Positions 23,544 through 36,700 of a stretch of 64,000 nt of DNA are shown piece after piece. Every line of letters begins with the position of its first letter. The first letter of the stretch is position 1. This DNA comes from Buxus sempervirens (lineage: Eukaryota > Streptophyta > Magnoliopsida > Buxales > Buxaceae). The notes under the pieces were generated by a model that was not told the origin of the DNA, did not search any database, and saw only the letters and a program-made list of their open reading frames with translations. The translations under genes and the position numbers were made by a program. The stretch is taken from assembly GCA_947561395.2 (NCBI GenBank), contig OX387185.1, positions 48,246,602 through 48,310,601 on the forward strand. Reading direction: 5' to 3'.

Positions 23544-24680
23544 TGTTCCTCCGAAATTGGGCCGAGTTGGACACGTGGCAATGTTGATGATGTGTCTCTG
23601 CGCGGGCATGTTAGTATCAGTTGATACAAAGGTTTCGGGTCGGATCCTGACCCTGGGCACATGTTCTAAATCTAAATTGGTGTCGGTTTAGCCGTACTGC
23701 AAGTCACTTGCAATAAAACCGGTCAGGCGATAGAATGAAAACTAGGGGTTCGGTCTTCGTTTGAGTTCTTATACGTGTTTAAAAGTCAAAGCAGTTAATG
23801 GCATAACACTTTATTATAAAATCGGCCGATGAAACACAACCGTAGATTACAATAGATAATCCTCAAAAGTAATTAAAAAAGAAAGCCACCGAGATTAACA
23901 GGACCGGCCTTTCCTGTCTTTATAACCGTGATCGAAGTATAAGGGAAGGATTTAGGGGGCGGCTGTTAACCACGATAAACCTGGGGGTTCACCTAGGATT
24001 GCTATTTATCCGAAAGTCCGTGAATCACCTGGCTTGATCGAATTCAGTCTTGAGACTGGCTGCTCAGAATCCTGTAGCCGTAATCGAAGTACAGATTTGC
24101 AAGTCAGGGGCGCGCGGCATCAACCTACTTGCCAGTGGCAGGGTTCTGACGTCAATCGGAGTAAACAGGGCCCTAGAGTGTCATTGCGACTAGAAGCAAT
24201 GAGAGAAGTCCTAAATTATTCTTCTTACTACAGTTTGGGTGTAGGAGATGGGATAAAGATCACGGATGATCAAATTAGAATTACGATAACCGGTTGCTGT
24301 TTTTTGATGGAGGTTGTCCTCGAGCTATTTGAATTTGTGCCTTTTATAGCCATTCACTAACGGTTGCTCAACGTCCCACTCTTGCACGATCTTCATGGAG
24401 GTTATTCTTCTGTAGTTTTCTGTTTGTAAGAAATAACTTCTCGGCCACGATCACAAACGACTAACTTCCTTTCTCGTAGTCGCCCATTCTTTAACGGTCA
24501 ACTTCATGTTGAAGGCGACGTGATCCCTTGAAAATATGAGAATGGTTGTCGTATGTGCTTACGTGGTTTCAACTAAGTATCTGGCCTACGTGGATACCGA
24601 CGTGGCCTATTCGGTTGGGTGAGGCCATGTCGATGCCACGTGGCCTTTTCTTATTTGTCGGTCTGCGGAGGGTGTAAACA
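23544..24680. mobile_element. solo LTR with 5-bp target duplication
   Basis: This 1137-bp stretch begins TGTTCCTCCG and ends CGGAGGGTGTAAACA, so it has TG...CA ends. It is flanked by TCTTG at 23539-23543 and 24681-24685. Unit 2 shows the empty site (gaatgtcttgacaaat near 28609), which proves an insertion after the duplication. There is no internal retrotransposon region, so it is a solo LTR left by recombination. A candidate TATA (cttttatagc) lies near 24342. Confidence 0.92.
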
Positions 24681-24982
24681 TCTTGACAAATATTACAATG
24701 CCAATACAAATGTGTGGAGTCTCCTTCCCCATGCTTTAACAAGCACCAAGTTTCACCAAGGATATACAGTTTTAGATTCCAAAACCATTAGATCCCTTCA
24801 CATAAGTTACAAATCAATAGAGGTGAAGGTGATAACAATGTTACTATTTGCATATAACTTTTGTATCTTTTCCTCCTGTTGCTTCATCTTGTTTTACTGA
24901 GGTTATTTGGAGGTAGCCAAAGTGGAAGCATTCTACAGTTGACGATATGACAATGAGAACAAGAACAATGTTTCTCCAATTT

Positions 24983-25142
24983 TTATGATGCCTCCCAGAG
25001 ACCTTGTAATCTTTCCCCTCAACGGCCATATTCCATTTCTAATGCCCACTGGGCGGCTCATAATAGCCAGGTCCAATCTTCACCGCAACTTTCTCATCAA
25101 CGATGGCCGCATACACATCCGTTCTGCCTTTTTTATCTGGAT
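24983..25142 (-). pseudogene. orphan copy of the last AMY3 exon
   Basis: This is homologous to AMY3 exon 13 (28912-29070) but separated from the rest of the gene by the duplication boundary. It has a 2-base insertion (cccagagacc against cccagacc) and a 1-base deletion (acatccgtt against acatcccgtt), so the frame is lost. It is not expected to be translated and is a by-product of the tandem duplication. Confidence 0.9.
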
Positions 25143-25351
25143 CTGGAAAATCCAACAATAAAAAAAAGTATATCAATAATTTGCAAGCTTATTTGACTCA
25201 TTATCTACAGCAACAACGCAGAACCTCAATTTCATATTCTACCTTCTGGAAATAGAGTATTTACCTCATCATCCAAGCATTGAAATTTAACTTCAAAATT
25301 GTCTTTTAAAATATTTTGTGAAATTTTGGGCATTTTGTTGTACATATGGTC

Positions 25352-25530
25352 TTATTAATGATCATAGATTGCCAAGTAATGATCGTCTCTAGCACAAAAT
25401 CACTTTACAACATATATACAGTGATGTGGGGCCTAAGGAATATTTATTTTAGTAGGCCCCATCACATTAATATCTCTTGCTGTACATGTTGTAAATGGAA
25501 TCTGGGGTACATACTATGTGCAGCTGCTTA
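25352..25530. mobile_element. hairpin MITE, uninterrupted copy
   Basis: This is the same family as 18680-18826 and 19815-19937. It includes gtgatgtggggcctaagg and the partly complementary taggccccatcac around a short loop. Confidence 0.65.
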
Positions 25531-25758
25531 TTAGAAAATGGATCTCAATTTTGGCGTTTTTATGTTCTTCTTTTATTTTTCTTTGGTACAATTGCATCTT
25601 ATTTGTCTCTCTTTTATTCTAGGTAAAGCATCTTATTTTGTCTATCTCCTCTTTTCAGGCCTTCGCATGTATCTCCTTTTACTTTTTGATAAAGTCACAA
25701 ATAGAATAGTTCTCATCTTAGAGTTTGTTTGTAACACGCATAAACGCATGCATGCATG

Positions 25759-26607
25759 TAGAGCTGTAAATCTAGCCCGGACCGCCCAACCCAACCCGAA
25801 TAAGAGCCCGAAGTGAGCATTGAGTTTGGGTTTGGGTTCGGTTTCATTTCTAGCCCAAAGTTGAGTTTGGGTTGGGCTTAGGTTCAAGCTATACAACCTG
25901 AAAAGCCCAAATTTAATGTTGACTTTATATACACGCTTTCATATAGATATATGTATAAAACTCCACCAAATATATATCTATAAGTGAATATTTATTTGTA
26001 TATATATGTATCATTGTTTTCTTTTCCATTTATATTGTAATTATATTTATGCAATTAACTATTAAACATAAATTATTAATATGTGATAATAAGTTTATAA
26101 ATTTTTGTCAAATAAATAATTTTATACTCACATACATATACACATATGTTATAATGAATGTGATATTTGGAGGCACATATTCTACAAGAAAGATTGTACA
26201 AAACCACAAATATAATGAGCTAGTATTATATTTTAAAATGTTTACAGAAATAAATTAATTAAGTGTTTTTTTCCCAAATTCAAGGGACAAATCAAGATGA
26301 ATTTGTAATATTTGCATTTATAACAAACAAACATAAAAGCATGTTGATAGATGATTTAATAAATGATATTCCAACATTTTGTAATTATAACAAAAATTGA
26401 AAAAAAAAATTCAAAATCTTATATTTTGTTTGGGCCAACTTGAACTCAACCCGAACTCAAACAATAATGTTTGGGTTGGGTTTGGGTTTAGTGAATTTGG
26501 GTTAGGGCGGGTCAACAACGAGTTTGGGTTAGTAAATCCTAAATTGGGTTGAGCCCGAACTCTCATAACCCGACCCAACCTGCCCTACTTACACAGTTAC
26601 ACCTCTA
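25759..26607. mobile_element. non-autonomous hAT-like element in duplication unit 2
   Basis: The 849-bp element begins TAGAGCTGTAAAT and ends AGTTACACCTCTA, giving inverted termini. It is flanked by CATGCATG (25751-25758) and CATGCACG (26608-26615), an 8-bp target duplication with one change. Unit 1 holds the empty site (gcatgcatgcacgtgtat near 21530). Subterminal arms carry repeated gggttgggtt-type motifs in inverted orientation. No transposase is present. Confidence 0.9.
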
Positions 26608-27054
26608 CATGCACGTGTATATGCGCACGAGCACATGCACACGAGCCATACAAACTATTTCTTGCATTTTCCGATCAAGTTTCTTAGTGTGATGCTCAAA
26701 ATTTTAAATTTTTTTTTTAATGACTAGAGTGTCTCCTAAAAAACAAACTTATTTTATTTTTACTTTTTATTATTATTATTTTTAAAAACGTTGCTTTAAC
26801 TGTTAAAAGTTAAAACCTTGTACACCCACGAGCATGACTAACACGCACACACATAGACAATACAACAAGGCAATTTAGACGCCAAGTCAAGCAAAGCAAA
26901 GAATACAGGCTTTCCTCATGACTGCGTATACAGGAGACCACCAACCCTCCCCAACAGACACCCTACAGAAAAGTTAAGAATAAAAATGCATGATTCCACA
27001 AGAAAAGCTATTGAATTTGATTATCTTACCAAAGCCAAAAAGGACCAGATTCAC

Positions 27055-27064
27055 CTATATATAT
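27055..27064 (+). promoter_or_regulatory. TATA box of RTM2-like copy 2
   Basis: TATATATATA lies in the position equivalent to the copy 1 TATA box, about 82 bp before the ATG. Confidence 0.5.
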
Positions 27065-27145
27065 ACGAGTTCATATTCCAACAATTCATCGCTATCAATT
27101 CAAAAACCAAGAAAACCCACCAATTTAGCTCATCATTCATCATTA

Positions 27146-28207
27146 ATGGAGCAGACGGGAGGAAGAAGAGGGAGTGCAGAGAAAATCTCCCCAGCTGACC
27201 AAGTGATATATGATGAATTCAAGCCATCATTTGATTGGACTCATGTCCTCTGCGTCGATCTTCCTGGTACTGATTCATGCCTTTATCATCATCTCTTTTT
27301 GTGTTATAGAAGAATGCTTTAGCTTAGACGTATGAGTTCATTTCGTTTCCAAACATATATCAAACTTTAGAAGAAGATTTTCCATTCTTATTTTATATAA
27401 GCAAGAACCATGTCACTGCTTTGTCTTGACATTTGAAGGTTTCAAAAAGGAGGAGGTGACGCTGCATGTGGATAACCTCGGCAGAGTAACGGTCAGCGGA
27501 GAAAGGCGGGTGACTAAGAATCGATCTTGCCGTTTCAAGCGGGAATTTAGTTTGCCGAAAGATTCAGATATAGAAAAAATCAGTGACGAACTTGATTCCG
27601 GGCGTCTCTTCATTATAATTCCAGAGAAAGCAGTTCCAAGAATGGATGATGCCAAGGACAAAGAAGGTGCAAAAGAAGATAAGGAAGACAAGAAACATGA
27701 GAAGCCCGACCTTCAAGAGAAACCAAAGAAGGATGATAAACCAGGTCATGGCCGTGATGTTCGTGAAGAGAAGAAAGGAGAGTAAAAGAAATAAAGAGCA
27801 AGAAGGGATGAAAGGAGAAGAAAAGAAAGAAGAAATCAAAAGAAAGGGTGAAAAAGAAGAGCGTAAAAGAGATGAAGAGAAGAAAGAAGAGAGTAAAAGA
27901 AATAAAGAGCAAGAAGGGATGAAAGGAGAAGAAAAGAAAGAAGAAAGCAAAAGATGAGGGCGAGAAAGAAAAGCGTAAAAGAGATGAAGAGAAGAAAGAA
28001 GAGAGTAAAAGAAATGGGGATAAAGAAGGCATCATCAGAAAAATAGAACAAACAAGATGGGATGAAACGTTGCAGCTTGGTGTGATGGAAATGTACGATA
28101 ATATGAGGGACAAGCTCTGCAGGAACAAAGGCATTGTTGTAACTGCTGTCATAGCTTTCTCTGTGGGATTCTTTATATCACAGAAAATCCGCTCGGCAAG
28201 GCAATGA
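27146..28207 (+). pseudogene. RTM2-like gene copy 2, frameshifted and cut off from its membrane anchor
   Basis: The structure is as in copy 1. Exon 1 is 27146-27266 and exon 2 starts at 27439. Exon 1 has lost 15 bases in the HSP20 domain (SFDWTHVL in place of SFDWTQDSDCHVL). In exon 2 a 2-base deletion (gaaaggagag for gaaagaagagag) shifts the frame and stops translation at 27785, giving about 155 aa. A second change of +1 base lies near 27953. The downstream sequence for the membrane segment (to 28207) is still nearly identical to copy 1 but out of frame. A short soluble HSP20-like product is possible, but the gene is more likely decaying. Confidence 0.85.
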
Positions 28208-28911
28208 AGGAGCTATTCAGACTGTTCAGGGGGATAAAACGGTTGCTTTATGTTTATGTCTGACTTGTACAGAATAATTGCAGAAATTATGAAGAAAGAA
28301 AGCATATCCCTTGGATGGAAACTATGTTGTACAGAATAATTTAAGAAATTATGAGAATGTTGCATTAAAGAGCATTCTGTGAAATTTTTTTTTTCCTGTC
28401 TTATAAAGGTTTTAGGTTTATTTAAGTTGTAATTACTTGGTGAAGTAAATATTCATCTGGTATGATAGAGCAGAGATTCTCCACAACAAACAGGATAAGA
28501 TTGAGTCTGATAAAAACAATATTAAAATAATAAACATTAAAATAGTACAATGTATAATACTTGTTGAAAGCTTACAATGCATAGTACAAGAACCTATATT
28601 TTGAAGAATGTCTTGACAAATCTTATAATGCCGATACAATGTGTGGAGTCTCCTTCTCCATGCTTTAACAAGCACCAAGTTTCACCAAGGATATACAGTT
28701 TCAGATTCCAAAACCATTTGGTCCCTTCACATAAGTTACAAATCAATAGAGGTGAAGGTGATAACAATGTTACTATTTGCATATAACTTTTGTATCTTTT
28801 CCTCCTGTTGCTTCATCTTGTTTTATTGAGATTATTTGGAGGTAGCCAAAGTGGAAGCATTCTACAGTCGACGATATGACAATGAGAACAAGAACAATGT
28901 TTTTCCAATTT

Positions 28912-30716
28912 TTATGTTGCCTCCCAGACCTTGTAATCATTCCCCTCAACGGCCATATTCCATTTCTGAGGCCCACTGGGTGGCTCATAATAGCCAGGTC
29001 CAATCTTCACCGCAACTTTCTCATCAACGATGGCCGCATACACATCCCGTTCTGCCTTTTTTATCTGGATCTGGAAAATCCAACAATCAAAAAAAGTATA
29101 TAAATAATTTGCAACCTTATCTGAGTCATTATCTACAGAAACAACAAGCAGAACCTCAATTTCAGACAAAACTAGAGTTGGATACAAGGAAGAAGCTGCC
29201 CTCCCAACCATGCTGACATCGTGCATACACCCGCCATGCAGAATTCATCATTGATCAGGAAATCTTCATAATGATGAGATTTCTTTGACACAATAACAAA
29301 CCCTCTGGATGTTACAGCTTTTCCTCATCCCCTTTCTAAGGACCAGATTAGACACATAAAAACTACCCATGCTAAACAAACCTAAATATCCTAAGAAAGA
29401 AAAACAACAGAGAATTGATGACTTCAGATCCAAACCCAAGATGCATGTGCTGAAAATTCACATATCAGGTCCTTCATAGAATTGACCTCTTTTCACAGTG
29501 GAAGCCAAATCCAGCAACCAACATTAAACAGATTAAGAAAAACGAATGACATAAACACAGGTTTGAGTTCTGGCTTGATGGATGAAGAGAGATTTGTAAA
29601 CCAAAAACATGCTTGGCTTAAATCTTTAAGAAAAACCCCTGTAATTAATATAGACCATCCACCAAAGAAGACTCATATGGCAACAATTCACATCCATTCG
29701 CACAGCCTCTTTGATCCAAAGACTTACCAGTGAGCCAGATCTAGCATTTTTTTTTTGTGTGCATCGGAAAACCAAGTCACAATTTGAAAAAGAACTAAAT
29801 CTTCTTAAAATCAAAACTAAATGATTTTATTGACAATTAAGAACACCAGATTTATCTATTTGGTTTGTTTAAATCAGGAGGGACCAGCTGTTGTTGATGA
29901 GGCCATGTGCACTGTCGTAGTGTGTTCCCCAATGTTGAATGTTATGAACTCATGCAAACAGAGACAATGGAATAGTATGTGACGATGGAATTACTGTGTA
30001 TAATTGTGTAATGACAAGAATGATATATAAGAGTGTTCTATCTTTAGTGATGATTATGGATTTCTCACTAATCATGAAATTAAGACTACTTGTAAGATTC
30101 ACAAAATTCACTAGAAATTTCATAAAGGAATACTGAAAAGTAAGCAGACACATACCACACTCCGACAATGAATCTTGGCCCGGCGTCTCAGAGAGATAAG
30201 AGCAGAAATTTCAGAATGGTAATGAGAGAAGATGTGGTCATAGAATACTGCCGGTGTACCAGGATGAGTAAGGATGTAGGCATACCCCTGCATTTCCTTT
30301 CCACCTGGGAATCTCCAGTGACCCTTTGGGAAAAAAAAAGTTAAAAAGAAAGAAATAGAGGAATTCATGAGTTGGATAAAACATTGTTTCCTTAAATATA
30401 CAAGAAAATGTTGTGCATTTATTAGGTAAAAAAAATAACTTCGTTTTTGAAATAAAAATTGAATTTATCATGTCATGTTTAGATTTAGCAAGAGTTTTAC
30501 ACCGGCTGCTAACCTGACGCAACCATCCTTTCTCCGGGCTTGGGACCGGCAGCACATAATAGAATATAACAATAAAAGCAAACACTGGTGAAATTAAATC
30601 TTGAATTTATGATTGACAAAATAGAATGTTCAGTTCTTGGCACAATATGCCATCTAAAAGGCCTCCTGGCCATGCCTCTGATCCATCTACACTATAGAAC
30701 CCACTTTAATATTCAT

Positions 30717-30756
<40 letters not shown>

Positions 30757-33700
30757 AGAGAGCATTACAAACTTAAAAAGCTAAAGACAGATGTTCCAAC
30801 CATAAAAGGCAGAAAGAACAACATCAGATGGTTAGGAAGCTAATGATCATCCTGTTGATATTGAAATCAATATCTGATTAGCCACTGCATAGCTGGAATT
30901 CATCCATCAATGGTCGTGTTTGTAAGTATAGAATTGGTTAAAGAGAACAGTGCCCTTCAGGCCAAAAATAAAAAAACAAAACAAAAAACATCTTCTAGAT
31001 GCTATAGACATTATGCACGTTAGGCATCTTACTAGAAATTTTAGCAAAATAAAATCTAAACTTTGGAACTATAGCCTTTTCTTTTGCTTTAACGGTCAAC
31101 ATTAGAACCACTATGATGAGTAACTTAACATTAAAAGCAAGCAAGATATATCATAGTGCTACCAACAATATATAGAAAATATATATATCAAAATGTATCA
31201 CTTTTATCAGGCAAGCCAGAATTTGAAATGTTGGGGATGTTGGGCCAAGGTCCAGCATTTTGCTATGGTATAAGGAAATAAAGTTGCGCTCTAACCAATA
31301 ACTTAAATTATTGTTCCAGTGATAAGCGCTTGATCCTAACAATTGGTATTGGAGCCCAGGTTTCGGGTTCAAGTCTCCCCGAGAACATGCTGTGGTGGTT
31401 TGTGTACGTGTTTATCCCCAACCTACAGTAGGTGTGCTCCCAGCCTATGATGCACAGATGTTAAGGAGGGGTTTGATCTCCAGAATGCACGCTGTGGTTG
31501 TGGTAAGTGTTGGCTGTCCACCTAAGAAAGCATGCGGTCGCAGATGCTGGAAGAGGGAGGGTGTGGGTGTCCAGCATCTTGCTATGACATAAGGAAATAA
31601 AGTTGCGCTCTAACCAATAACTTAAATTATTGTTCCAGTGGTAAGCGCTTGATCCTAACATGAAACTGCACACAATAGTTCAAAAGAATGATAAGACTCA
31701 ATTGAAAGCAGCTAACTAATTTTAAAAATTTTTTTTTTCTCTTTTCTCTTCAATACTTCCATAAAAAAACCAGCCTTTCCAGTTAGCATGCCCTGTCCCT
31801 TTCTTTTTTTATTGTTATTTATTTGTCCTGATCAATTATCAATTAGACATGAACTTTAGATTCCTCAATTTATTGAAAAATGAACTAAAAACAATGACAG
31901 AAATTGTAAATTTTGGTGTAACAACAAGAATAGCAATCCAAACCTGCGTAGACCCAGTATCGTGATTCTCTATAAAGGTAACAGCCCGTGAAGGCCACCA
32001 CCCAACAACTCCGGGCGGTTTTCCCTTTTGATCTGATAATCTCCAATATTCACATCTTTCCAGGGCCTATTAAAAAGAACATATAAATAGTAAGCAGATC
32101 TACGAGTACTTGTCAACAAAACCTAAATTGTTGTAGCTTCATCTCAGAGATCATCTGAACATGGCATAGTTCAACAAATGCATATATATCATGCAAATTT
32201 TTTTTTTTTTTGGTATCAATTATAATTGTCATGTGTGAGTAGATAATAGAAAGAATCATACCATCCAAACAGCAATCTCAGAAACATATGAATTTTGGAG
32301 GAGAAGATGGTATGCTAATCTAAATTTGATCCAAGTAATGAGATGCTAGAATACTGTTAGATTGAGCAAGTGTTTCATAGACTTCCTATGACGAGCAACT
32401 ATTAAAGGGACATTTGGGCAATCGCTGCATGTTTGTATGATGATGATACCAATTTACTTACCCTTTTAATCAATAAACATATAAGAGTTATCATAATGGA
32501 AGGCATTCAATGGGTATTCTGCATTTTGTGTTCAAACTTACAGGAGAGACAATAAAGATTCCAACTTAATGGCCAATGGAAGGTATCCCAAGCAAATTGA
32601 CATGGTATTGAACTGCACCTCACACTAGTTCTTTTCTAAATCATTAGAAGCTACTATATAAGTGATCAAAGAAAACAATGCTCATTTGAAGTCTTTATAG
32701 GGACCTAATAGGAAAGGAATGAGAACATGGTTTCAATCCCACCCCAATAACATATCTCATTATTAGTCAATTCTTTCTGTAGCAAAAGAGACCTTGAGAG
32801 GGGCATCTAATGGAATCTTACAGAATGAAGGATCCCTTTTGTAGTGACATCAAATGCACCAGCAGTTCCATTTGTGGCATTAATCCAGTCGATTATCCTC
32901 TGTCTATGTGCATCCTGATTATGATCCATTTCACCATATGTGTAATTGAGTGAGTCCCAATACTCACCTACTGCAAAGTAGGGTTCAGTTGCATCCAAAT
33001 AGTCCTTAACATAACCACCCCAAAATCCCCGAACAAAATCAAGTCTCCAACCATCATAACCTATTTCTTTCCTGCAGATCAAAATTTACCAAGAAATATA
33101 TTACAGTCAGACCCCCATCACACATGAAAAATACTTTATCCAAAGACTAAAAGAAATGTAAATAGGACATGAAGAGGACAAAAGAGAACTAATGAAGAAA
33201 AATAATAATATAACTGATAATAGAAATGCATATGCAAATCTATCAAAAGATACACTTTCAATGAAATAAGATAACACCATCAATAAAAAAAAAATGTTTC
33301 ATTTACACACTCTTCATGTTAAACCAATTGTAACTTCATGAATGGCTTGCTATTTGTTCTTCCAAACTCATGGATTGGTCTAAACTCTAATTTGCAACAC
33401 AAAATTACTTTAATGAGCCAGAATTTGACCAAAGTAAGATGACCAAGTAAAGGGAAAGAAGACGAAGATGCCAGAGGAGGGGGGAGGTCTTGGTCACTCT
33501 GTCAGCTCCAACTTCTGTTAGTTCTGATACTTTGGGTCCTACAGGAGGTAGGGGCTCTAATAGGTAAAAGACATTCTTGCCACACCAGGGTATTGGTAGC
33601 AAAATCTAGGACCGAAAGAGCATTTATACAGGTGTCCCATGATTTAGAAAATCAGGTCTTTAGCTGTGTTTAATTCTTGATCAGAGAAAGATTACCATAG

Positions 33701-36700
33701 CTAGCACAATGATTAACAGCCAGGCTGAATCCAGGTCCCAAAATGCTTGCCTTTTTAATTATTCTTTCCCTTCACTTTGTCCTTGTTCTTATAAAATAAA
33801 TTGGTCAGTTGATTACTGATCCATAAATCCATATATGTTTATGTAACATACATGCATAATACACACATAAAACACATACATGCACACACAAAAATGCCTT
33901 TCTTGGGCAATACTGCGGAAAAATTCTTTCGCCTTTTGAAGGATAATGAAAACGTTTTTCTGAAAGAGAATAGGATGTATGCAGTTGAAATGATGAAGCA
34001 ATGACACACTGACAAGAAGCCAATCCAAATGAACACACAAATGGGACTACAACTTACCTTCCCTCCTGTAAGGTTTCCTAAAGCAAAACCCAGTTGCAAC
34101 TTCATCACAACATGGCAGACAAAAATAATTACGACTTAACAACAAAATTCATTGTTTTAAATGCTTATCTTTCCTTAGTACGGATCATAACTCATGTAAA
34201 ATCCAATGTTCTAACTTGGATTAATGCCTCTTCTTCTTCATAAAATGGGATTGCATATCAATTTCACACATAAACTACTGCAGATAGAAATCATTAGGTG
34301 GAAAGAAAAGGGGTATCCAAATAAGCTCATATACAATTGCCTTTGTTTCCTATTAAAACTTGCATGCCACATGTCATGAACCTCTATAGTCTATACCTTC
34401 TCCTTTTCCTTATAAGAGGACCATTTGACCATTGGTTGATAGTTCTGCACATAGACGCACTCATGCAGAGTGTGTGCATGAGAGAGAGAGAGATACTGCA
34501 ATGCATCATCATTTGAGAATTTCGTAATATTTGATGGCTATATGTGATAGTGGAAACATTCATAAGTCACAGAGGGAATAATTCTTCCTTGATCCTGGCA
34601 ACTGCAATAAATTGTCCTGAAGCTGTTCTTGACAGGCTGGTTTGGTATAATCTTTTTGGTCTTTTTGTTGGTTCCAGTTTTTTATTTGCACTCTCGTACT
34701 TATTTCTTATTATCAATCAAAATCTTCCACTCCCCCCCCCCCCCCCCCACAAAGGAAAAAAAAATGGAGCACAGAACTGTGCTAATGGTATTCTATATTG
34801 CTACATCTCTAGGGATTGCCAGTCCCAAGCCTAGGTCAAGGATGAGGGTTACATCAAGCTGCCGGCCAACATAAAACTCATGTTAAATCTCTGACCACAT
34901 GAATCTTGAACTATTATCCTGATCTATTTTATGGCATCCTTCAGAATCGGGGCACTATATTTATCCATTATTTGCCAATCCACATCACTGCCCATGTACA
35001 CAAACTCTTGTTCCCAAGAGAATGGATAACTATTATTCACCTCGATGCTCTCTCTTGTTCTTAACTTTCGTCTTCTTCTTCCTTCATTATTCTACTTAAA
35101 ATCCTATAATCTACAAAGAATTCCTCGATCTTCTACAACCTACTTTTACTCCCAAATCTCCTGTACCCACCTGTTATTCATCTCATTAATTCCTTATAAT
35201 TTTGCCCCATATTCTATCTGGGGCTTTCAATAAATATAGGAAAAAGAAGTCAGGAATCTTAAAGGTCACTCTTAGGACCCTTCACTTTGTAAACAAGGCA
35301 ATCCTCACATATCTTTCTGAATATTGATTATATCCATGAAAAGAATGCTAAAAAAATTGATCCATTTTCTGGGTTTTCAAACGGCAGAAGCTCCCAGAAA
35401 TTCCAGATCTCCAATTGGAGATGAGATTTTTACAAGCTTCTACTGTCTGAAAGTAGACTTGAAAACCCCTTTAAGATAAATTTTACATAAAATTTAATAC
35501 ACATTAGTTCATTTCTTAGGGTAGATCTTTACCATTAAGTAGTCATTGAGTTTGTCAAACAAACTGGATTTATGGTTTAACTTAACTATTTATATCATAA
35601 TTATTTGTGTGAATTTTTGAATACATCCATCATTTAACAATCTAATATCTGTAGGATTTTCACAAATTTGCATAGCCATTTGATACAGGTCCTATTGATC
35701 TTCTTTATATGCAGTTCTGTTTTGCCTATATATCATAGACCTATTAGAAAATAAAAAACTAGCCCCGCCTTGATTATATAAGAAATGTTTATAATTTCAT
35801 ATGTAATATTTTAAAGCTCATATCTGATACTCTGCCCAAATTCTATAGCAGAAGATCATGATATTAGAAGTATATAAAAATTGTATAGAATAATAAGAAA
35901 AATTTTTATATGTTGTATTTTGTTGTCTATTTTGTCTGGTAGAATCAAAGACTGAGTATAGGCTTTAGCTTGTGAGACTCCTTACCTAAAGATCTGGTTT
36001 AGAACATTAAGAATGTTATTTGAACAGTTTTGAACACTACATTTGACTTCGATGACCATATGAACCTAAACCCAATGGACAATGATGGCTCCGTTCTGTA
36101 AGGGGTTCCATGGGATCCCCAGATCACACATATGGCTAGTCAGGATCAGAAATGCAAAATCCTATTTAGTCAGTTCAGCCAATGTTACTGTTTCTGTTTT
36201 CTACTGTATGTTCAGGTTTCCTATCTGTCTACAGTCTTTTATTTCCTCCTACCTTTGTGCTAATATATTTCTTCATTAATTATTAAAAAAAAAAAGGTTC
36301 AGCCTATGAATAGCAAATGGAAGTTTTAGAGAGAGAGAGAGAGAGATGGTGAAATAGGTGCCCTAAAGAATATTTTTTTGCTAGCCCTTTCATTTATTTA
36401 ACTCTCTTTTATGTCTATCATAAGAGATTTTACTTCAAACAAACACAAGGAAAGATAACTGCAAATTAATTGCATGCCAAGAAATCTTGGAAAACAAAAT
36501 ACATAAAATAAAATAATAAGACTAGACATGGTTGAACCTGAGCCAGCTTAGCCACTCTTTTATATCTTTCCTCACAAACTCTTGTGAATGATCAATATTT
36601 GGAGCAGCATGGAAATGTTCTCCACTACTCTTGTTTCCTCTTCCCTGTACAAAGATAAAAAGATAAGAAGGCATTTCGCACAGTTCAGAAAAAAATAAAT

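Larger units (their letters stand above)
19688..25235. repeat. tandem segmental duplication, unit 1
   Basis: From attctaccttctggaaatag (19689) to acctcaatttca (25235) the sequence matches unit 2 (25236-29167) in the same order and orientation. The shared core is about 3 kb: a MITE remnant, the RTM2-like gene, its downstream flank and the last AMY3 exon. The extra length in this unit is two later insertions, a hAT-like element and a solo LTR. It holds the intact RTM2-like gene and a broken AMY3 exon. Confidence 0.9.
25236..29167. repeat. tandem segmental duplication, unit 2
   Basis: This is a direct repeat of unit 1 (19688-25235). It starts at tattctaccttctggaaata and ends in AMY3 intron 12 at acctcaatttca. 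It holds the functional last exon of AMY3 and a degraded RTM2-like gene. It lacks the 19938-21253 element and the solo LTR but has its own hAT-like insertion at 25759-26607. Confidence 0.9.

Noticed and set aside
31315..31390. Possible tRNA gene
   Set aside because: A- and B-box-like strings are present, but no cloverleaf or anticodon stem is evident, and the region is the LTR and primer site of a TRIM-like element.
34544..34874. Overlapping plus-strand ORFs in AMY3 intron 9
   Set aside because: They cross a C18 run and a low-complexity stretch and lie inside an intron of a well-supported gene on the other strand.
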